A program made the translations under genes and the position numbers. The notes under the pieces are model-generated. The model made no database searches and was not told where the DNA came from. It saw only the letters and a program-made list of their open reading frames with translations. DNA of 42,064 nucleotides from an uncultured bacterium (GTDB lineage: Bacteria; Acidobacteriota; Thermoanaerobaculia; Multivoradales; J023), in the NCBI GenBank assembly GCA_937948815.1, contig CALFAM010000167.1, forward strand, positions 1-42,064, in the 5' to 3' direction. Below are positions 15,794 through 25,457 of this stretch, one piece after another (position 1 is the stretch's first letter; each line of letters starts with the position of its first letter).

Positions 15794-18700
15794 TCAAGGA
15801 AGAACCTCGAGGGTCGGGTCACCGAGCAAGGTCCAACCGATGAGCACGTCGAGCAAGCCCTCGGTGCCGGCATCGAATGCCAGATCACGTTTCGCTTCGA
15901 TGACCGCATCGCCCAAACGGCGCCCAGGTACCCTCAGCTCGGCAAAGAGGCGCAGACCGAGTCGACGCTCGCTCTCTGCCGTGGTCAATGTCGACGCACC
16001 GAGGACAGCGGCCGCTCCTTGATCGCCGCTGGTCATCAAACGATGGCCCAACGTCTCGCTCGATGGCGACACGTAGTAGGTGTTCCAACAACCCCACTGG
16101 GTGACGACGGCGGGGCGGCCGACATTGCCCAAGTTCGTTGAATCGGAAGCACGGAACAGACCCGAGAAGCTCCACACGGTCGGCCCCGAGTGGCCGAAGA
16201 AGCTGACCAGCGCCGCTCCTCGATCGAACGCGTCGAGCAGCTTCGTGCGGGCATCCGCCAGGCCGAGGTCGTCCATGTAGGCACGCTCGATCGTCCAGCC
16301 TTCACCCAGCAGAGCAGCGACCGCTTCGCTGTCTCGCCGGAACGAGTAAGCAGCGCCCCGATCGAACTCGTCCGCGGCCACGATGGCTGTACGGGCCGGC
16401 GTGGCTGTGGCATACGCCAGGGTCTTGGCCACCACACTGTCGAGCTCGGCCGCCGTGCGAACGGGGAAGCGGCCGACCGCGACCTCCGGAACACCATCGC
16501 CGTCGACGTCGCCGAACAGACTGTCCGCCGGGGCGAAGCGGACGATGTCGTCCGTCTGCGCATAGAGCGTGGGCACGAAGCTGATGGAGCCACTGGCGCC
16601 GAAGTTACGGTAGTCGTAGGTATCCGAGCCGACGAGCAGCACATAGCGGGTGCCCAGGTGCGCGACCGCATCAACCACCAACTCGCGAATCGCGACCGGG
16701 TCGAACACCCCGTGCCGATAGCGACCGAAGACATCGGCAACGTCCACGACACGTACCGTCAGTCCTTCCGCCCGGCGCGCCGCGACGAGAGGCGCGAGGC
16801 CATCGAGGAAGTCGCCATGACTGATGATCAGCAGCTCGGCGTCGCCTTTCAGAATCTCGCCGCCGAGACGTGCGGGTACGACTTCGGCCGTCCGCGCCTG
16901 ATCGAGCGAGGTCACCACGTACCGCGCGGTCTGCCCGAACGCGAGGCCAGGAACGTTGACCCGGTAGCCGAAGGCCGTCTCCGTCATCTCAGGATCGGTC
17001 AGCCTGCGCGTGCCGTCCGGGGCTTCGACCCAGATCACCACGTTCTCTCCGGTCAGGCCATCCACCGCCAGACTCCGACCGGCCAAGGTAGCGTCGAGCA
17101 GGCCGTCTCGTGCCCGTGTCAGGCGCGGATAGCGCACACTGAATCCCTCGAAATAGACCAGATCGACCGGCACGCCCGTATCGTGGGGAAGCACAACCTC
17201 GAGAACGTCAGTTCCGTCACCCGCCAGCAAGGCATCGCTCACCTCGAACGTATACGAGCGCGCGGTCAGCCCGTCGAAGACCTCGTCGGCCATGGTGATG
17301 CCGTTGACCCGAATCTCGACGTGATGGTCACCTTGCTGCGGCCAGTTGGTGACACCCCAGACGTCCGCCTGCACGGTCACGGGATGGCCACCCGGCTGCC
17401 AATCCTCGAGCACGAGGGGGAAACTCACCGCCACCGGTCCGCCAGCCGCCCGCAAGGATGTATCGAACCACGGATCACCATTGGGTGAGCCGAAGCTGTA
17501 GGACCGCTGGCGAGCAAAGCGATCCGTCTCGACATAGAACGGCTCGGGTCGGTGAATCGCCTGCGACGCCACCGCGGTGAACACCTCGATTGCGGCCGAT
17601 GGCTCTTCGGAAAGCCGATAGACCTCGGTCTGAGTGTAGAGATCGTCGCGTGCGTCCGCGACCCACTCGATCACCGAGCCTGGGCCGAAGATCGCGCCAC
17701 CGTCTACGAATCGCGGTACGGCCGTGCCGCCACGCGTCATCGCCAAGGATTCGCTCGGCACGCCGGCGAGATCGAGCCCTGCCGCAGCCAGGTCTTCGTA
17801 GCGGACACGATACAGGCCTGGTCGGTCGACCCGAAGATCGACGGCCGCCACGCTACCGACTTCGGGGCGACGCGCGTACGCTTGCTGACGGGCGCGATGA
17901 ACCGCGGGCCAGTCGATCGGCGCCGACCGCACCTTGGCGCCGTGAACCTCGAATGCTTTGAACGGGCCATGGAAACGAGACCGACCACGAATATCGACGT
18001 CCTCGAGCAGATAGGCATCGGCGGAGGTCATACCCGAGACGAAACGATAGGACTGCGGCAGCACTGAATCGACCACGGGTGAAGGCACCATCTCCGGGTT
18101 GATCCGCTGCCACCGCTGGGCTTCGCTGTCGAAGCGATAGAGATGGAAGCCGAGGTTGCCGACCTCGGTCTCGGTGCCCCACTCGAACACTTGGCCATCG
18201 GTCTCGAAGTACGCCAGGGTCACCGGATTGGTGATCGTGCCGCCGTCGAAGAAGCCGAAGTCATTGTCGACCGAGTCCGCACCCGCCAAGGTAACGGGCT
18301 GAACGCCACCACTCCCGGTCTGCGTCGTCTGCCGATAGCCATCCACGGACGAGCCTCCCGTGTCGACCTGGACGACGTAGTCACCATCCGGCAGGTCCGT
18401 GAAGGAATAGTCGCCATTGACGTCTGCCGTGGTGGTGCCGATGAACACGGTCATGCCATCGACGACCCGGAAGAGGTCGACCGTCACACCCATCACCGGA
18501 AGCTCATCGGGCTGGTCGTAGAGGCCATCCTCGTCGGCATCCTCGAAGATCGTGCCCGAGATGTCGTTGCCAGCGGCCAGGAAGTAGCCAAAGTCGGCCG
18601 TCTCGTTGTTCGGAGCGATGTCCGTCAGGGTGACCGCATAGGGATCCGCCTGACTCGTGTTGTCCACCCCAGGCATGCCGCCATCGGTGAGTGTGAAGCC

Positions 18701-21700
18701 GGCTGTCACCCCAGCGGTATCGGTGACGTCGACGATGTAGTCGCCGGGCACCAACCCAGTGAAGGCGTACTCGCCGTTGGCACCTGTGGTCTCGGTACGC
18801 AAGAGGTTGTCGACTCCCGGCGTGATGACGCCGTCATTGTCGACGTCGAGCCACAGGTCGACCGTCACACCCTGCAGACCGCTCTCGCCGGCATCGAACG
18901 TTCCACCGCCGTCGAGGTCGCGCCACACCTGACTGCCGATCGAGCCGATGCCACCGGATGGCGCGTAGCCAAAGTCCGCCGTATCGAAATCTTGACCGGC
19001 AGCGAGCGTGATCATGCCCACCGGTGCTGAGGAAAGATTCAGCCCCGCCAGCACGCCATCGATGTCACTCACAGCCACGGAATAGGTGCCGGCAGGAACG
19101 CCGGTGAAGTCATAGCCGCCTTGATCGTCGGTCGTCGTCGTTGCGATGATCGCGCCGCCGACGTCGAGCAGATTGACCGTGACACCGGCGATCCCTGGCT
19201 CGCCACCGTCCTCGACACCATCACCATCCTCGTCCAACCAAATGGTGTCGCCAATCGAGCCGAAGGTGCCGCCGGCGAAGCCCCAATCCAGGAAGTAGTA
19301 GTCGACGTCCGCTTCGACCATGAGCTGATATGTGACGTCGGCATTGGTCGGCGTGGTGGAAACGCCAGCAGGCAGCGTCGAGGTATCCACCGTTGCGAAG
19401 TACTCGCCCGGTGCCAGACCCGGCACCAGCCAGGTGCCGTCAGCACCCGTGGTGACGGTGAAGTTCCCGGACGGCCCGCTCACCGTCACGTCGACACCCG
19501 GAATTCCGAGCTCGCCGGGATCCTGCACGCCATCGCTGTCGAGGTCGAACCAGACGGTATCGCCCACGGCACTGCCGGTGGTCGCCTGGTAGCCGAAGTC
19601 CGCATCATCGAAATTCTCGCCCTCGGACAGCAGGACCACCGCGGAAGGATCGACGCCCATCGGGTAGGTGGTCTCCGAGAAGCCCGTGGGCAGGGTCGAC
19701 TCATCGACATCGACGAAGTAGCTGCCCGGCGCCAGGCCGTCGAAGACATAGCCGCCATTGGCATCAGTAACCGTCGTCCCGAGCAAGACATCGTCACCGC
19801 CGCCGATCACACCGTCCGGGCCGGCATCGAAGAGCTCGAGGGTGACCCCAGCGAGCCCCGGCTCGGAAGACCCTTCGACACCATCTCGATCCGCGTCGAG
19901 CCACAGGACGTCGCCGATCGAGGCCGTGTCCGGATTGCGCGCATAGCCGAAGTCGACGTCCATGACATCGGCACCGGCAATGGTCGCCGGCAGGGCATCG
20001 AGACCCGAGGTGAGCTGGTAGTTCTCCAACACGCCGTTCTGATCCGTCACCACGACGCTGTAGTCACCATCCGCGAGATCCGGGAAGGTGTAGTTGCCCA
20101 TCGCATCCGTGGAGGTGGTCGCGAGCACCACGCCCGCGGTGTTGCGGAGCTCCACAGTCACGCCGGTGAAGCCCGGATCGCCGGCCTCCTCGAGACCATC
20201 GGCATCCAGATCCTCGAAAACGGTTCCCGAGAGATCGGGCAGGCTCGCGTTTTGGTAACCGAAGTCGAGACTGAGATCACTCTGATTGAAGTCGAGGACG
20301 ACTGTCGACTGGCTGTCGGCCGTCCCATCGGGATCACCGGTCAATGCGTAACCGGCCGGCAGCGTCGCCACGTCGACCCGGACCGAATACTGCTCCGGCG
20401 CCAGACCTTCGAACAGGTAGTTGCCAGCCGCATCAGTCGTGGTCGTGGCGATGACCATGCCACCACGATCGAGCAACTCGATCGTCACGCCGGGTAGTCC
20501 CGTCTCCCCGGCATCTTGAACACCATCGCCATCGGCATCGTTCCAGATGCGGTCACCAAGCGTGCCCACTGCGTTGAAACCGAAGTTGACGCCGGAAACG
20601 TCGGACGTTGTGATGGTCACCGACTGCGCGCGACTCTGCGCAGGCGTCGTCGTTCCACCCAGTCCAACCAAGACACCGGCGTTGTCCGACACGGACAAGG
20701 TGTACGAGCCCGGCGGCAGCCCTGCGAAGGAGACCGTGCCGTCGCTCGCCGAGGTGGTCGTGGCCACCACGTTGCCGCCGGCGTCCAGCAAGTCGATGGT
20801 CACACCCTCGAGACGCGGTTCGTCGCTGTCGAGATTGCCGTCCGCATCGAGATCCAACCAGAAGACGTCATCAACGGCAAAGGTCGCTGTCGGCGCGTCG
20901 AAACCAAAGTCGACGTCGAGCACGACCTCGCCAGCTCCGACCGTCAAGGGAGCACTGATCGCGCCACCTTCACTCTGCGGCCCGGTGGTCGCATTGAAGC
21001 CTTCGAGGGTGCCGCCGGTGCCCAGCTCGGCGGCCGCGATGCGAACGGTGTACTCACCGGGAGTGACGCCAGCGAAGAGGTACGAGCCATCGCTTCCCGT
21101 CGTCGTCGTGGCCACGACCGCGCCAGTGCCGTCGATCAATTCGACATCCACTCCGGCCAAGCCAATCTCACCTGCGTCCTGAACACCGTCCGCGTCCGCA
21201 TCCGACCACACAAAGTCACCGATGATGGCCGACGCGGGGTCCGCGTTGCTGTAGCCAAAGTCGACATCCAAAAACACTTCTTCCGCCGTGATCGTCACCA
21301 CGCTGCTCGGATCGGTCGTGCCAGGTGATGTGGCGAGCCCACTTGGCAGGGTCGCGCCATCGACATCGACGTAGTAGGTGCCAGGTGACAGGCGATCGAA
21401 AAGGTAGTTGCCATTGGCATCCGTCGTCACGGTTCCCGCCGAGACGTCGTCGCCACCGCCCGGCATACCGTCCGGCCCGGCGTCGAACAGCTCGACGGTC
21501 ACATTCGCCAGACCCGGCTCACCGAGTTCTTGTACGCCATCACCGTCGACATCCAGCCACACACGATCACCGATCACACCACCGCGGCTCACCGGATCGA
21601 CCACGGTCGCGACCACCGGGAACGGCTGCTGGATGCTCGACGCAAAGGCGGTATTCACCACCGACGTCGTGTTGATGTCGAGTGGGTCGGCGACCTGAAC

Positions 21701-24700
21701 CTGATACGTGATCGTCATCGCCTGGGCAGGCTGCAGCTCAAACTCGTCGGGCGCGAGCACCAGATTCGTGGGTATACCGTCCAGCAGCGGACTGACTGCC
21801 GCCGCGGTGTTGGTCTTCACTTCGGCGACGGTGCTCTGCCCACGCACTACGAGCTGGCTGCGCAAGAACGTTCCGTCGTCGGCGCCGACGAAGGTGTCGC
21901 AGATTTCCAACTGCCAGGTACCGGTCACGACCTCGCCGGCGAAGGCTGAAAGCGCATTGCTCGGTTCCACGGAACGATCGAAGAAGGGTGCGGTCGTGTC
22001 ATCCGCGGAGCCGTCGTTGAGCGCACCTGCACCCGTCGTCAGCAATACGTCATAGTTGTCATTACCGTCCGCGCCAGACGTCGCGATGACGATCACGCGA
22101 GTGCCTGCGGGCGACTCGAGCGTGGCCTGAATATCACCTCGGAATACATGATCCGAAGAGAAGCCGAGGTCGAGACTGACCAGGGCAAACGTGTCGGTCA
22201 CCGCAAAGGTACGCACCAGCGGCGTGGTGCACGGCGTGGCACTGCTGATCACACCTGTTGTCGTGTTGTCATAGGTCGAGCTGAGCTCGCCCGCGATAAA
22301 GCCAGACACGGACGTGCTCTCGGCCACGTACGCGACCCCGGTCGGCAACGTGTCCAAGACCTTGAGCCCTCGGTGCACGACACCCGCGGTATTGGAGATC
22401 GAGAGCGTATAGGTGATGACATCTCCAGGCTGGACATCACCGCCCGCATCCGACACCTTGGTCAGCGCGAGCTCTGGATCACCGACCGGAACATCCGTCG
22501 TATCCGTTTCGACATCCGGTCCCGCTCGCACTTCGACCACGTTCGACAATCCCTCGACGCCACCGGGAAAGGGTGAGTCGACGGTCACGTTGAAGGTCAC
22601 CACCACGACCTGATCGATGGCCAGCGCACCGAGCGAAATGCCACCTTCATCGAGCGGGAAGACCGTCGTTCCAGTCCCATCGTCCGCCAGCGCGACACCG
22701 TCGACTTCTGTGGTCATCGGCACGTAATCGACATTGACATCGAGCCCCGTATCTTCGAGCTCGCTGGTCGGAACGATCGCATCGGACACATTGGTCACCG
22801 TGATCGTGTACTGAATCGTCTCACCGGGATCGATTCCGCCGTCGCCATCCACGTCATCGATCAGCAGTCCCTCCTTGACCACGCGCACGCGAGTAATCGG
22901 CAAGACTGTCGTACCAAGATCGAGCGCCGGCGCTGCTGGACTGGCGGTGATCGGATCCTGTCCCCATGCGGCCGTGATCAACGTGCCATCGAGGGTGTAG
23001 ATGCGCGCGCCACTCTGGTCACCGTCTCCGGTATCGAAAAGCTGAATCGACTCGAGATTCTCGATCGGTACGAGCTGGTCGTACCGATTCCCCTGTGCAT
23101 CAATCAACGTGCCGGTCGTCGGATCCCCGTCGAAGTCGACAAAAAGATCGGTCATGGCATTCGCCGTAACCCAAATCGGACTCCCATTTTCCGTCGGATT
23201 GGTCGCAGAGGTCGGATCACGTCCGGGTGCCCACCCCACCACCAGCGTGGTGGTCAGGTTGTCTTCCGGAAGCAACGTGAAGCCCCAATCGTGGGCGGTG
23301 GTCAGGAAGTCGACTGCCGTGACGGCGAAGAATGGCTCTTCCGTGGCGGTAAAGAAGTGACCACCCGAGTCGGGGGGCATGGTGAATGTCGCAACGTCGC
23401 CCGCCGGAACCGATACCGTTCCCGAAACGACCGTCGGCGCGCCGGTGGCTTGCGTGATGTCGAGACGTGCCCGCTGAAAAGTTCCGTTATCCGAGCCAGT
23501 AAACGTGTCACAGACCTCGAGTGTCCACGTCCCTGCTGGGTCTTCTCCGGAGAATCCTCCCAAGCTGTTCGATGGCGCGGCGGTTCGGTCATAGAAGGGC
23601 GCAGCCGTGTTGTCCACCGTTCCGTCATTGATCGCGGCGGCCGAAGCACCATCGAGCAGGAGATCGTAGTTGTCGTTGCCGTCACCACCATTGCTCGCGA
23701 TCGCGACCACCCGCGTGCCGGATGGCGACTCGAGGGTCACTTGAATATCGCCACGGAAAACATGGTCAGCCACAAAGCCCAGCTGAACGGATTCGACGGC
23801 CGTCGTCGAGGCAAAGGCAAAGGTTCTCACCAAGGGGGCAGCGCAGGTCGTCGTGCCATCGATCGTTCCCGGAGTCGTATTCTCGACGCTGGTCGTCGCC
23901 GTCATCACCTGCAGCGTCTCGTGGGTCACGGTGATCGCCGAGGTCCCCGGGTTATAGAGCGTCACCGTGGTCGGCGTCCCATCACTGGCCGAACCGACCG
24001 GGTTGAAGTAGCTGTCGCTCCACTCTTCGGTCGGCACCATGCTGTACCAACGGCCCGCGAAGCTCGAAGCACGGTCGCCCGTCAGGAGATGGGCCTCGAT
24101 GGGATCAGACGAAGTGAAAACAGACCCTGTGACGACTCCTTGAATCAAGGTGTTCTCGCCCGGCCCGAGCCGCCGAACCTCGTCGACGGTGCCATCACCG
24201 TCGAGGTAGATCTCGAGGATGGCACCCAACTCGGCGGCTGTGATGCTCGCGGCGACGAACTCGTAGGCCACGTCGGGCAGGTCTTCCCCGACCGGTGCCT
24301 CGAAACGCGTCCCCCAATCGATGGTCGGAAAGACCTCGACCGCGCCTGCTAACAGAGTGCCCTCTTGCAGACGCCAGCCGCCTCGGGTCACTGCAATTTG
24401 ATTGGAGGCGCCGATGCGATCACGGGCGTCGAAGAGGATGACCCCGGAATCACGCGGATTGGCCGGCACGTCGTTCTCGAGCACCGAAAAGTCTCCGGCA
24501 TCGAGATTGATGATCTGCGTCGACGCTTGAACGGGATTCTCGAGATCTGCCTCGAAGCCATCCTCCCAATGGTCGTACGTCACGACCGTCCCGTCGGAGG
24601 TCGACGAGAGCGAAATCACGGTATGCGCGGTATCTGAAGCAGGCGGGGTGGGCGCCGCGGCGTTGATCGCCTCCGCGAGCGTTAGTACGTGGGACTCGTC

Positions 24701-24802
24701 TATGGGTACGAAGTAGACTTGAACCGGCTGTCCCAAGAGCGGTGCGGCCGCCAACATTGTAACGACTAGCGACGCCCACACACCCGCATGGAATGCTTTC
24801 AA
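15794..24802 (-). CDS. Giant secreted SdrD-repeat protein with C-terminal C25 (gingipain-type) peptidase, copy 1
   Basis: This 3002-aa exported protein begins with a signal peptide (about 1-25, cleaved near LLGQ). Domains follow in order: a beta-rich region without a recognised family (25-315), a P/proprotein-convertase-like domain (316-450, PLVRTFAFAS to LEVCDTF), and a DUF11-like domain (about 637-760). Next are a second DUF11-like stretch (from about 775), a second P-domain (856-990), and ten SdrD_B-like repeats with D-x-D-x-DG calcium loops (about 1070-2187). A beta-rich pre-peptidase region (2190-2650) leads to a C25 cysteine peptidase (2657-3002). The catalytic pair is His2871 (FFGHSG) and Cys2905 (QWGCWN), 34 apart, close to gingipain R. 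The protein ends at the peptidase, with no anchor or sorting tail. The start is TTG at 24802, with GAGGGAG 7 nt upstream. The paralogue at 27397-36441 matches domain for domain. Confidence 0.9.
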   Translation of the reverse strand: MKAFHAGVWASLVVTMLAAAPLLGQPVQVYFVPIDESHVLTLAEAINAAAPTPPASDTAHTVISLSSTSDGTVVTYDHWEDGFEADLENPVQASTQIINLDAGDFSVLENDVPANPRDSGVILFDARDRIGASNQIAVTRGGWRLQEGTLLAGAVEVFPTIDWGTRFEAPVGEDLPDVAYEFVAASITAAELGAILEIYLDGDGTVDEVRRLGPGENTLIQGVVTGSVFTSSDPIEAHLLTGDRASSFAGRWYSMVPTEEWSDSYFNPVGSASDGTPTTVTLYNPGTSAITVTHETLQVMTATTSVENTTPGTIDGTTTCAAPLVRTFAFASTTAVESVQLGFVADHVFRGDIQVTLESPSGTRVVAIASNGGDGNDNYDLLLDGASAAAINDGTVDNTAAPFYDRTAAPSNSLGGFSGEDPAGTWTLEVCDTFTGSDNGTFQRARLDITQATGAPTVVSGTVSVPAGDVATFTMPPDSGGHFFTATEEPFFAVTAVDFLTTAHDWGFTLLPEDNLTTTLVVGWAPGRDPTSATNPTENGSPIWVTANAMTDLFVDFDGDPTTGTLIDAQGNRYDQLVPIENLESIQLFDTGDGDQSGARIYTLDGTLITAAWGQDPITASPAAPALDLGTTVLPITRVRVVKEGLLIDDVDGDGGIDPGETIQYTITVTNVSDAIVPTSELEDTGLDVNVDYVPMTTEVDGVALADDGTGTTVFPLDEGGISLGALAIDQVVVVTFNVTVDSPFPGGVEGLSNVVEVRAGPDVETDTTDVPVGDPELALTKVSDAGGDVQPGDVITYTLSISNTAGVVHRGLKVLDTLPTGVAYVAESTSVSGFIAGELSSTYDNTTTGVISSATPCTTPLVRTFAVTDTFALVSLDLGFSSDHVFRGDIQATLESPAGTRVIVIATSGADGNDNYDVLLTTGAGALNDGSADDTTAPFFDRSVEPSNALSAFAGEVVTGTWQLEICDTFVGADDGTFLRSQLVVRGQSTVAEVKTNTAAAVSPLLDGIPTNLVLAPDEFELQPAQAMTITYQVQVADPLDINTTSVVNTAFASSIQQPFPVVATVVDPVSRGGVIGDRVWLDVDGDGVQELGEPGLANVTVELFDAGPDGMPGGGDDVSAGTVTTDANGNYLFDRLSPGTYYVDVDGATLPSGLATSPGTTDPSSVVTITAEEVFLDVDFGYSNADPASAIIGDFVWSDADADGVQDAGEIGLAGVDVELIDGTGAVVATTTTGSDGSYLFAGVTPGEYTVRIAAAELGTGGTLEGFNATTGPQSEGGAISAPLTVGAGEVVLDVDFGFDAPTATFAVDDVFWLDLDADGNLDSDEPRLEGVTIDLLDAGGNVVATTTSASDGTVSFAGLPPGSYTLSVSDNAGVLVGLGGTTTPAQSRAQSVTITTSDVSGVNFGFNAVGTLGDRIWNDADGDGVQDAGETGLPGVTIELLDRGGMVIATTTTDAAGNYLFEGLAPEQYSVRVDVATLPAGYALTGDPDGTADSQSTVVLDFNQSDLSLDFGYQNASLPDLSGTVFEDLDADGLEEAGDPGFTGVTVELRNTAGVVLATTSTDAMGNYTFPDLADGDYSVVVTDQNGVLENYQLTSGLDALPATIAGADVMDVDFGYARNPDTASIGDVLWLDADRDGVEGSSEPGLAGVTLELFDAGPDGVIGGGDDVLLGTTVTDANGGYVFDGLAPGSYFVDVDESTLPTGFSETTYPMGVDPSAVVLLSEGENFDDADFGYQATTGSAVGDTVWFDLDSDGVQDPGELGIPGVDVTVSGPSGNFTVTTGADGTWLVPGLAPGEYFATVDTSTLPAGVSTTPTNADVTYQLMVEADVDYYFLDWGFAGGTFGSIGDTIWLDEDGDGVEDGGEPGIAGVTVNLLDVGGAIIATTTTDDQGGYDFTGVPAGTYSVAVSDIDGVLAGLNLSSAPVGMITLAAGQDFDTADFGYAPSGGIGSIGSQVWRDLDGGGTFDAGESGLQGVTVDLWLDVDNDGVITPGVDNLLRTETTGANGEYAFTGLVPGDYIVDVTDTAGVTAGFTLTDGGMPGVDNTSQADPYAVTLTDIAPNNETADFGYFLAAGNDISGTIFEDADEDGLYDQPDELPVMGVTVDLFRVVDGMTVFIGTTTADVNGDYSFTDLPDGDYVVQVDTGGSSVDGYRQTTQTGSGGVQPVTLAGADSVDNDFGFFDGGTITNPVTLAYFETDGQVFEWGTETEVGNLGFHLYRFDSEAQRWQRINPEMVPSPVVDSVLPQSYRFVSGMTSADAYLLEDVDIRGRSRFHGPFKAFEVHGAKVRSAPIDWPAVHRARQQAYARRPEVGSVAAVDLRVDRPGLYRVRYEDLAAAGLDLAGVPSESLAMTRGGTAVPRFVDGGAIFGPGSVIEWVADARDDLYTQTEVYRLSEEPSAAIEVFTAVASQAIHRPEPFYVETDRFARQRSYSFGSPNGDPWFDTSLRAAGGPVAVSFPLVLEDWQPGGHPVTVQADVWGVTNWPQQGDHHVEIRVNGITMADEVFDGLTARSYTFEVSDALLAGDGTDVLEVVLPHDTGVPVDLVYFEGFSVRYPRLTRARDGLLDATLAGRSLAVDGLTGENVVIWVEAPDGTRRLTDPEMTETAFGYRVNVPGLAFGQTARYVVTSLDQARTAEVVPARLGGEILKGDAELLIISHGDFLDGLAPLVAARRAEGLTVRVVDVADVFGRYRHGVFDPVAIRELVVDAVAHLGTRYVLLVGSDTYDYRNFGASGSISFVPTLYAQTDDIVRFAPADSLFGDVDGDGVPEVAVGRFPVRTAAELDSVVAKTLAYATATPARTAIVAADEFDRGAAYSFRRDSEAVAALLGEGWTIERAYMDDLGLADARTKLLDAFDRGAALVSFFGHSGPTVWSFSGLFRASDSTNLGNVGRPAVVTQWGCWNTYYVSPSSETLGHRLMTSGDQGAAAVLGASTLTTAESERRLGLRLFAELRVPGRRLGDAVIEAKRDLAFDAGTEGLLDVLIGWTLLGDPTLEVLP
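18240..21588 (-). repeat. Ten SdrD_B-like repeats in giant protein 1
   Basis: Ten units of about 110 residues begin with variants of IGDxxWxDxDxDGVQDxGExGLxGVTVxLxD and end with YxVxVD-type strands and FGY/FGF. They are diverged from each other but match, one by one and in order, the ten units of giant protein 2. Family knowledge suggests Ca2+-stabilised stalks that extend a distal domain away from the cell. Confidence 0.85.
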
Positions 24803-25229
24803 ACTTCGACTCCCTCGCCATCAGCTCAGGCATCGCACACCACCATCCCGACGGCAGCGAGCCCCATCAATCATCACGAACCCGGAACGAGTGAGCGGTG
24901 CAAAACGGATTCCAGTGGCGAACACCGTGCTTCTTTGACCCATAACGCCTCAATGTGGCGCATGAGGGAAAACGTCTGCCAATCATCCAAGGGAAAACTG
25001 GCCCAAGCGGCACCGTAACGCCTAGCCTGGCGCGACCCAGGCAGGTACGCCTTCGGGAACCCGTCGCAACCGCGATGTCCGTCTATGCGTTTCGCCCAGG
25101 CAGGCGCTGCGACGACAAGGGGTCAGGAAGGCCAGGCGACGTCGGCCCCGTGAGCTTCGAAAGCTGAGGCGTCGCCGTGGAGGCGAGCTGGGAGGCGAAG
25201 ACGCGCTTCGCGATGGCGCCGCGCGTCGG
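24803..25229. other. 427-nt gap between precursor 2 and giant protein 1
   Basis: No gene is supported on either strand. The gap contains the ribosome site of giant protein 1 and two similar short motifs, TAACGCCT followed 4-5 nt later by TGGCGC, at 24943-24962 and 25016-25032. These may be a paired regulator site or chance. No convincing -35/-10 pair was found, so whether giant protein 1 has its own promoter is open. Confidence 0.4.
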
Positions 25230-25433
25230 TCAGCGGCGGGGCGGCCCGGACGGCCCGACCCCGCTCACCCGAAACAGGAGGGGCATGCCACTCTCGCCGA
25301 TCCCTTCCGAAGGCCCCATGGTGAGCGCCCGCACATCGCCGTAGAACGAGATGTGCGGTGAACGATAGGGTCTTCGGTCGGTGGCGGCGGAGTCCGCCGA
25401 GGCCACGGGCCGTTGTGTGGAATCTTGCTTCAT
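25230..25433 (-). CDS. Lasso-type RiPP precursor peptide 2
   Basis: This 67-aa peptide has a leader of about 39 residues with RPYRSPHISFYGDVRALT. It matches the lasso leader rule YxxPxxxxxGxxxxLT, with Thr at -2, though Ile replaces the usual Leu after Pro. The proposed core starts GPSEGIGESGMPLLFR and ends VSGVGPSGPPRR, 28 residues in all. Gly1 and Glu8 could close an 8-residue ring; Glu4 is also acidic but would make too small a ring. GAGGA lies about 6 nt before the ATG. It starts 24 nt after the stop of the cyclase-like gene, so the two are surely cotranscribed. The N-terminal leader differs from precursor 1, while the binding motif and core are nearly identical, which implies selection on the product. 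Function and processing are unproven. Confidence 0.82.
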   Translation of the reverse strand: MKQDSTQRPVASADSAATDRRPYRSPHISFYGDVRALTMGPSEGIGESGMPLLFRVSGVGPSGPPRR

Positions 25434-25457
25434 CTAGTCCTCGCCAGGCCGAAAAGG

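Noticed and set aside
19121..20497. 458-residue plus-strand frame opposite giant protein 1
   Set aside because: Same antisense artefact of the repeat array; the matching frame over giant protein 2 is the same kind of shadow.
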